From: Petrotoga sp. UBA5851 | Lineage (GTDB): Bacteria > Thermotogota > Thermotogae > Petrotogales > Petrotogaceae | NCBI GenBank assembly: GCA_002431635.1 | Contig: DJGH01000041.1 | Span: forward strand, 34,156-44,577 | Length of the DNA stretch: 10,422 nt | Direction of reading: 5' to 3' | Shown: positions 6,307-10,422 of the stretch, in pieces | How positions within the stretch are numbered: position 1 is the stretch's first letter | Layout of the letters: the number at the start of each line of letters is the position of its first letter | Translations under genes and position numbers: made by a program | The notes under the pieces: model-generated | What the model was told of the DNA's origin: nothing | The model's input: the letters and a program-made list of their open reading frames with translations, nothing else | Database searches by the model: none

Positions 6307-7464
6307 ATGAACTTTCTTGTGTTTTTTGTATCAATAGCTCATTTTGCCGTTGATTTTTTCGCAGATATTTTCCAACCCCTAATTCCGTTTTTCATGCAGA
6401 AATATGCAATAACCGACCAGCCGAAAACACTTGTTATTATGGCTTCGGTATTAAGTATGACTGCCTCCATGAGTCAGCTCATAATAGGATACTATACCGA
6501 TAGATCATCAAAAAAACTTATTCTTATTTATCTTTTTGTTGTTTTCTCAATTTTCCCTGGATTTTTTATGGGTTATGCGCCCAATCTCACTTATCTCTTT
6601 TTTATATTTCTAATAGGTTATATTGCCAACGCTGCACAACATCCCCTTGGCGCAAGTATTGCCGGTCATGTCGGAAAAGGGAAAAGTCTGACATTAGCAT
6701 TTTATGTTCTTGGCGGAACTTTCGGTTCAGGCTTGGGTCCTATTGTCATTACGTGGTATGTAAAAAAATTTGGAATAGAAAATACATGGGCAATAGGTTT
6801 AATCATGTTTGTCATGTTTTCTATTTTAACTCTTTTTGCTTATAAAAATCTTAAAAATAACGAAATCTTAAAACCTTCTTCTAATCCGGCTTCCTTGCTT
6901 CAAGTAATTAAAAGTCTTAAAGTTCTTTATCCAATATGGATACTCACAGTATGCAGATCATTTATATCTTCTTTATTTCACATGTACGGACCGATACGCA
7001 CCAACTCTATGGGATACGATCTGACCGTAGGCGGACTTATGCTTTCTTCGGCCCTTATATCTGGAATGTTCAGCAATATGCTTGGTGCACGAATCTATGA
7101 AAGACACGGAATAAAAAAACTTAACGTTCTATCCTTCAGCGGGTATACTGTTTTTCTTCTTATGTTCGCAATAAGTAAAAACATGATTTTTATAGTTCCA
7201 TCCTTTGTACTTGCTGATATATTCATGTTCTTCACCATGTCTGCCAATGTAAGTTATGCACAGAAAATACTTCCGCAGTTCAGAGGTGTGGCCTCAGGAG
7301 CTCTTATGGGTTTTGCATGGGCCTGTGGAAATTTAATAGTCATGGCTTTTTCCTCAGTATTTGGAAACAATATAGAATTTATGATCAACTCTTTGTGGTT
7401 TTTTGCTGCTATTGGTATTATCCTTACATTTATACTTTTCAGGAAAAAAACTGTATTAACATAA
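6307..7464 (+). CDS. MFS transporter, fosmidomycin-resistance (FSR) type
   Basis: A 385-residue inner-membrane protein with about twelve hydrophobic segments. The opening 'SIAHFAVDFFADIFQPLIPFFM' (9-30), with H12 and D16, matches the helix 1 signature of the FSR branch of the major facilitator superfamily. 'GYYTDRSSKK' (61-70) is the MFS motif A loop. 'QHPLGASIAGHVGKGKSL' (111-128) followed by 'GGTFGSGLGP' (136-145) is also FSR-like. Relatives export small molecules such as fosmidomycin by proton antiport, but the substrate cannot be read from sequence. The ribosome site is a modest GGGGGT six bases before the ATG. It stands alone, divergent from the exported protein gene. The following LUD gene has its own predicted promoter. 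Confidence 0.85.
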   Translation: MNFLVFFVSIAHFAVDFFADIFQPLIPFFMQKYAITDQPKTLVIMASVLSMTASMSQLIIGYYTDRSSKKLILIYLFVVFSIFPGFFMGYAPNLTYLFFIFLIGYIANAAQHPLGASIAGHVGKGKSLTLAFYVLGGTFGSGLGPIVITWYVKKFGIENTWAIGLIMFVMFSILTLFAYKNLKNNEILKPSSNPASLLQVIKSLKVLYPIWILTVCRSFISSLFHMYGPIRTNSMGYDLTVGGLMLSSALISGMFSNMLGARIYERHGIKKLNVLSFSGYTVFLLMFAISKNMIFIVPSFVLADIFMFFTMSANVSYAQKILPQFRGVASGALMGFAWACGNLIVMAFSSVFGNNIEFMINSLWFFAAIGIILTFILFRKKTVLT

Positions 7465-7467
7465 TTA

Positions 7468-7476
7468 TGGTAAAAT
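7468..7476 (+). promoter_or_regulatory. Extended -10 promoter of the LUD-domain gene
   Basis: TGGTAAAAT (7468-7476) has the TGn extension and a five-of-six -10. No -35 was recognised, as in the kinase promoter. The start would be near 7483, giving a 5' UTR of about 26 bases before the GGGGTGA ribosome site at 7499-7505. Confidence 0.5.
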
Positions 7477-7508
7477 GTTGACAATAACTACTTAAACCGG
7501 GGTGACCA

Positions 7509-8150
7509 ATGAGAACAGAACTTTACACATGGAAGTACATGGAACTTGGCGAAAAAGTTGTTTCCGTACTTAAAGAAAAAAGACATGATGCTTATCTTGT
7601 AGAAAAAAAAGAAGATGCAGTTCAAAAAGTTAAAGACCTTATCCCCTCAGGCTCAAAAGTTGCTGTAGGCGGAAGCATAACTTTGAATGAATGTGGAATT
7701 CTTGAACTTCTACGAAACGGTGACTATGAGTTCTACGACAGGTACTCAGCAAAAAGTCATGAAGAATCCATAAGAATCAACAGACAGGCATTTGAAACAG
7801 ATTTTTTCCTTTGCAGTGCAAACGCAATAACTCTGGATGGGAAAATTGTTCAGCTAGATGGAACTGGTACACGGGTGGCTCCTATGATATGGGGACCAAA
7901 AAATGTAATAATAGTGGCTGGTATGAATAAAATAGCATCTTCTGTCGATACAGCCCAAGAAAGAATACGATTTATATCTCCCATGAATGCTAAAAGGCTT
8001 AATATAAAAACTCCATGCACCAGAATAGGAGAATGCATAAATTGCGAGTCATCAGAAAGAATCTGCGTTCACCAGGTGACAGTAGAAACCGGAGTACGAA
8101 CACCCGGAAGATTTAAGATAATTTTGGTGGCACAGGACCTGGGGCTTTAA
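7509..8150 (+). CDS. LUD-domain protein (LutC/YkgG family)
   Basis: A 213-residue soluble protein of the LUD (formerly DUF162) family. Evidence is the N-terminal helix region, 'SGSKVAVGGSITLNECGI' (47-64), the 'SANAITLDGKIVQLDGTGTRVAPMIWGP' region (103-130) and the typical ending 'VAQDLGL'. Family members include LutC of the lactate-utilisation LutABC complex. Here no lutA or lutB neighbour is present, so a lactate role is not shown. The 'KTPCTRIGECINCESSERIC' segment (167-186) places four cysteines (C170, C176, C179, C186) in a pattern found in many stand-alone LUD proteins, and this could bind a metal or cluster. The ATG at 7509 follows GGGGTGA. The last 38 bases overlap the minus-strand FlhB-like gene, but the conserved C-terminus shows this end is genuine. 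Confidence 0.88.
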   Translation: MRTELYTWKYMELGEKVVSVLKEKRHDAYLVEKKEDAVQKVKDLIPSGSKVAVGGSITLNECGILELLRNGDYEFYDRYSAKSHEESIRINRQAFETDFFLCSANAITLDGKIVQLDGTGTRVAPMIWGPKNVIIVAGMNKIASSVDTAQERIRFISPMNAKRLNIKTPCTRIGECINCESSERICVHQVTVETGVRTPGRFKIILVAQDLGL

Positions 8151-8424
8151 CTCCCCCAGTTCTTCCTTTTTTATCCAGAGCATATACAAAAGCCAGAAGC
8201 TCCGCAGCCACTTTATACATCTCAGGCGGGATTTCTACGTTAACGTCAACTGCATAAAACCTCTCAGCTGCAGCTTTATCCTCTATAACAGCTATCTGTT
8301 CTTTTCGCGCTACTTCTATTATTTTTTCGGCTATTTCTCCTATCCCCTTTGCAATTACCTTTGGGGCAGTATCTTCCCCTTTTTTGTACCTAAGCGCAAC
8401 CGCTTTTTTTTTATCCTCTCTCAT
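8113..8424 (-). CDS. Stand-alone FlhB/EscU C-terminal-domain protein
   Basis: A 103-residue soluble protein matching the cytoplasmic C-terminal domain of the type III export switch family (FlhB, YscU, EscU) without the membrane half. Residues 7-80 carry the family pattern: 'KAVALRYKKGEDTAPKVIAKG', 'AEKIIEVARKEQIAVIED' and 'NVEIPPEMYKVAAELLAFVYAL'. This corresponds to the part after the NPTH autocleavage site. The NPTH motif is absent, as expected for small FlhX/YlqH-type homologues. No flagellar genes lie nearby. The ATG has AGGGTGAG upstream and starts 14 bases after the metallophosphoesterase stop, so the two probably form an operon. The proline-rich tail (about 90-103) is not conserved and is encoded across the antisense terminator of the LUD gene. 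Confidence 0.85.
   Translation of the reverse strand: MREDKKKAVALRYKKGEDTAPKVIAKGIGEIAEKIIEVARKEQIAVIEDKAAAERFYAVDVNVEIPPEMYKVAAELLAFVYALDKKGRTGGVKAPGPVPPKLS
8139..8172 (+). terminator. Intrinsic terminator of the LUD-domain gene
   Basis: CTGGGG (8139-8144) pairs with CCCCAG (8154-8159) around a nine-base loop that contains the gene's TAA stop (8148-8150). The stem is followed by TTCTTCCTTTTTT. The hairpin lies partly in the end of the LUD gene and wholly within the antisense FlhB-like gene. In the reverse direction there is no T run. Confidence 0.65.
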
Positions 8425-8438
8425 AGTTTCTCACCCTT

Positions 8439-9221
8439 TTAATCAATTTCAAACACAGTTATTTCAGGAGGACAAAAGAGCCTTGCATTAAACCAGCTCC
8501 CTATTCCGCTATTTACATAAATATCGAAAGTCTCTTCATTATACATTCCTTTTATAAAACTCTCTTTTGAAAAATGAGTCTGTAGCAGAATCCTTGTTAT
8601 GAAAGGAAGGTTTATCTGTCCGCCATGAGTATGCCCGGCCAAAATAAGATCTGCCTTATCTATAAAAGAAGAGAACTTATATACATTAGCTGGAACATGT
8701 GTAAGAAATATGTTATACTCTTCTTTCTCAAAATAATACTGTTCGGGACTTTCATACATGGGCAGGCTGGTAAAAGTTATTTTTTTATTCTTTGTTTTCA
8801 ATCGAAGTTGTTCAGCTTCAATATTACCCACATGACACACTCTGTATACCGAATCTATTTTTTCCTTGTCATAGTAATCCCAATTTCCATATATGGCATA
8901 AACCGGAGCTATACTAGAAAGCCTGCTGAAAAACTCTACAAGTGCGCCAAAAGAAGAACTCCTGGTAAGCGCATCACCTGTAAAGAGTATGATATCAGGA
9001 CGCTCCTTTAAAACTCTGGACAGTATATTATCGTGGAAAAAATAGTAATAGTCAATATGCAGATCACTTATCTGAATAATCTTTAAAACATCCGAACTGT
9101 TGAATCTATTAATCATTATGCGATTGACAACAATGATAAGCGATGGTTCAATAAAGAAAATATATACTGTTGCTATTATAATTACAGCAAGAAAGATAAG
9201 TAGCTTCCGTTTTCTTTTCAT
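8439..9221 (-). CDS. Membrane-anchored calcineurin-like metallophosphoesterase (YkuE/YaeI-like)
   Basis: A 260-residue protein with a basic start (MKRKRK), one hydrophobic anchor (about 7-32) and a metallophosphoesterase domain. The dinuclear metal ligands are visible: D53 and H55 in ISDLHID, D83 in FTGDALT, N113 in YGNWDYY, H175 in LTHVP, and H197/H199 in AGHTHGGQ. Relatives include enzymes acting on lipid or nucleotide phosphoesters at the membrane. The substrate here is unknown. The usual GNH(D/E) histidine is replaced by tryptophan (W114). ATG 9221 was chosen because AGGAGGG (9231-9225) lies just upstream and a signal anchor follows. The frame is open upstream to 9314, but that extension would run antisense into the next gene. 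It is first in a two-gene operon with the FlhB-like gene. Confidence 0.88.
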   Translation of the reverse strand: MKRKRKLLIFLAVIIIATVYIFFIEPSLIIVVNRIMINRFNSSDVLKIIQISDLHIDYYYFFHDNILSRVLKERPDIILFTGDALTRSSSFGALVEFFSRLSSIAPVYAIYGNWDYYDKEKIDSVYRVCHVGNIEAEQLRLKTKNKKITFTSLPMYESPEQYYFEKEEYNIFLTHVPANVYKFSSFIDKADLILAGHTHGGQINLPFITRILLQTHFSKESFIKGMYNEETFDIYVNSGIGSWFNARLFCPPEITVFEID

Positions 9222-9235
9222 AAACCCTCCTGTTA

Positions 9236-9264
9236 TTGCAAAAACTTTCTTTCTATGATAAAAT
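9236..9264 (+). promoter_or_regulatory. Promoter of the prepilin peptidase gene, predicting a leaderless mRNA
   Basis: TTGCAA (9236-9241), a 17-base spacer and TAAAAT (9259-9264) with the TGn extension (9256-9258) form the best complete promoter in the window. The expected start, seven bases past the -10, is 9271, the A of the ATG itself. No Shine-Dalgarno sequence precedes that ATG. Confidence 0.65.
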
Positions 9265-9283
9265 GAATTTATGAGAAAATCAT
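9255..9283 (-). promoter_or_regulatory. Candidate promoter of the metallophosphoesterase operon
   Basis: On the minus strand TATCAT (9260-9255) matches five of six -10 positions, with a weak ATGATT 17 bases upstream (9283-9278). The start would be near 9248, giving about 27 bases before ATG 9221. It overlaps the -10 of the plus-strand prepilin peptidase promoter. Confidence 0.3.
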
Positions 9284-9720
9284 TATTCTTTGTGGCAACA
9301 GTGCTTTTAACCAACCTGATACTTTTTATCTTTAAACAATCAGCAAAAGATTTTATATATATGAATGTTTTATTTTTTGCGGGAATATATGACTATTACA
9401 AGTATATTATACCTGAAACGGCAGTAATTACGATTATCATTTTATCAATTATTGATTTCAGAGCTGAAAATCTTTTATTTTCTTTAGTTGCTTTTTTTTC
9501 GCTACTTCTTTTTTACAAACAACATAAAATAGGTTTTGGAGATATACAGCTTATCTCAGCCATCTTTTTATTATCCGGTTATGAAGCCCTTTTCATCATA
9601 GCAATAGCCTGTACACTTATAATTATTTTAAATTTCAGAAAAGACAACATACGTATACCCATGGGGTTTTACCTTATGCTCGGTGCTACAGTATTTTTTA
9701 TCTGTGACATACTAATTTAA
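9271..9720 (+). CDS. Minimal A24-type prepilin peptidase domain protein
   Basis: A 149-residue, very hydrophobic inner-membrane protein with about five or six helices. It has the two-aspartate layout of the A24 (type IV prepilin peptidase) family: D41 in 'GIYDYYKYIIPE', equivalent to the 'SxxDxxxxxIP' motif, and D91 in 'KIGFGDIQLISAIF', the GxGD motif. 'RIPMGFYLMLGA' (128-139) matches the family's C-terminal segment. It lacks the N-terminal methyltransferase part of full PilD enzymes, as do archaeal and Tad-type peptidases. It probably cleaves class III or IV signal peptides of pilin-like proteins, but no pilin gene is in the window. The ATG has no ribosome site, and the promoter position suggests leaderless translation. 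The DUF218 gene follows after about 14 bases and is likely co-transcribed. Confidence 0.85.
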   Translation: MRKSLFFVATVLLTNLILFIFKQSAKDFIYMNVLFFAGIYDYYKYIIPETAVITIIILSIIDFRAENLLFSLVAFFSLLLFYKQHKIGFGDIQLISAIFLLSGYEALFIIAIACTLIIILNFRKDNIRIPMGFYLMLGATVFFICDILI

Positions 9721-9734
9721 GGGAGGTGCAGATT

Positions 9735-10422
9735 ATTTTTCTGAAAATACTTTCTTCTTTCTTTGAAGTACCTGGGATATTTATAACCTTGTGTATTATA
9801 ATGTTTTTTTATTACTTAAAAAAAGAGAAAAAAATCCGAAAATTTCTTTTAATCATAACTTTGATTGTATATGTAATCTCAAGCGGCTGGTTTGCAAGGA
9901 TTATGGTTTATCCCCTTGAAAATATGTATCCGCCTTTTTCAACTCAGGGAAAAATGTTTTCAAAAAAAGGACTGCTGGTAGTTTTAGGAGGAGGAATGAA
10001 TTCAAACGTTCCATCAGATCCTACCGGAGACCTTTCTGAAATATCTTTTCAAAGAATATACAATGGTTTTCTTCTTTATCAGAACCTTAAATACCCTATA
10101 GTGGTAACGGGAGGAAAGCTTCCTAATACCAATGATTCACCAGAGGCTCTTAAAATGAAAGAAACCCTGGTGAGATTGGGTGTAAACCCTTCTGATATTC
10201 TTCTGGAACCCCAAGCAGTAAATACATCAGAGAATGCTATTTATTCTGCAGAAAAAGCAAAGGAAGCAGGAGCGGAAAAGGTTTATCTTATTACTTCAGC
10301 TATACATATGCCTAGATCTTTCAGTGTTTTTAAAAAATATATGAAGGATTTGGAGGTAATTCCGGTACCTGTTGGATATCTTTTATCGCGTAATAGTCTG
10401 AATTGGTATGATTTTTTTCCAA
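9735..10422 (+). CDS. DUF218 (YdcF/ElyC/SanA-like) membrane protein, C-terminus cut by window edge
   Basis: The first 229 codons of a protein with two N-terminal membrane helices (about 14-28 and 36-53) and a DUF218 domain. Recognised blocks are 'GLLVVLGGGMNSN', 'FQRIYNGFLLYQ', 'PIVVTGGKLPN', 'NTSENAIYSAEKAKEAG' and 'VYLITSAIHMPRSFSVFKKY'. Family members ElyC and SanA act in envelope and peptidoglycan homeostasis; the biochemical role of the domain is not settled. There is no ATG at the start. GGAGG (9722-9726) is correctly spaced, by eight bases, for the ATT at 9735, which gives the family-like beginning M-FLKILSSFFEVPGIFI. An in-frame GTG at 9726 overlaps the ribosome site, and an ATT at 9732 is a close alternative. 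The likely rare AUU start is inferred, and a base error in the sequence is possible. Confidence 0.85.
   Translation, partial: MFLKILSSFFEVPGIFITLCIIMFFYYLKKEKKIRKFLLIITLIVYVISSGWFARIMVYPLENMYPPFSTQGKMFSKKGLLVVLGGGMNSNVPSDPTGDLSEISFQRIYNGFLLYQNLKYPIVVTGGKLPNTNDSPEALKMKETLVRLGVNPSDILLEPQAVNTSENAIYSAEKAKEAGAEKVYLITSAIHMPRSFSVFKKYMKDLEVIPVPVGYLLSRNSLNWYDFFP

Noticed and set aside
7478..7483. Perfect TTGACA before the LUD gene as a -35 box
   Set aside because: No -10-like sequence lies 16-18 bases downstream, where the ribosome site GGGGTGA falls. The extended -10 at 7468 is the better candidate.
8625..9011. Plus-strand 128-codon open frame opposite the metallophosphoesterase
   Set aside because: It is antisense to conserved catalytic motifs, has no ribosome site, and its residue composition looks like a shadow.
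9222..9314. 31-residue N-terminal extension of the metallophosphoesterase (ATG 9314)
   Set aside because: It would run antisense into the prepilin peptidase start and has no ribosome site. ATG 9221 has AGGAGGG and a normal signal anchor directly after it.
9726..9728. GTG start for the DUF218 protein
   Set aside because: Its bases are part of the GGGAGGTG ribosome site, leaving no spacing, and it adds residues not typical of the family N-terminus.

Overview
The window is AT-rich bacterial chromosome, roughly one third G+C by eye. The main clue to its origin is the gene order: a soluble sensor histidine kinase, an HDOD protein, rbfA, truB and ribF. From memory this matches the Thermotoga maritima TM0853 (HK853) to TM0857 block, and the kinase carries HK853-like residues around the ATP lid. 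A member of the Thermotogota is the likely source. The genus cannot be fixed from this window. No phage, insertion sequence, CRISPR, rRNA or tRNA signal was seen.

Layout. (1) 1-192, minus: the start of a CorA-type Mg2+/Co2+ transporter, preceded at 216-263 by a 15-codon upstream ORF with a near-perfect Shine-Dalgarno site that ends Pro-Pro-stop. (2) 378-4912, plus: a tightly packed five-gene operon (kinase, HDOD, rbfA, truB, ribF), driven by an extended -10 promoter near 319 and closed by a hairpin terminator at 4901-4929. (3) 4922-6166, minus: an exported protein with a DUF4139-like C-terminal region, converging on ribF and sharing its terminator. (4) 6307-7464, plus: an MFS transporter of the fosmidomycin-resistance type. 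(5) 7509-8150, plus: a LutC/YkgG-type LUD protein. (6) 9221 to 8113, minus: a two-gene operon of a membrane-anchored metallophosphoesterase and a stand-alone FlhB/EscU C-terminal-domain protein. Its last 38 bases overlap the end of the LUD gene in antisense. (7) 9271 to the window end, plus: a minimal A24 prepilin peptidase and a truncated DUF218 (YdcF/ElyC/SanA-like) membrane protein.

How the genes fit together. The large operon joins signalling (kinase and HDOD) to ribosome maturation (RbfA), tRNA U55 modification (TruB) and FMN/FAD synthesis (RibF). The rest is a patchwork of short envelope, transport and metabolic units.

Most of the unusual signal is in expression control rather than in new proteins: the candidate leader peptide before corA, two divergent gene pairs whose predicted -10 elements overlap on opposite strands, a prepilin peptidase gene predicted to make a leaderless mRNA, a DUF218 gene that seems to start at AUU, and two terminators whose loops contain the upstream gene's stop codon. 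No clear multi-gene defence system or undescribed pathway was found.
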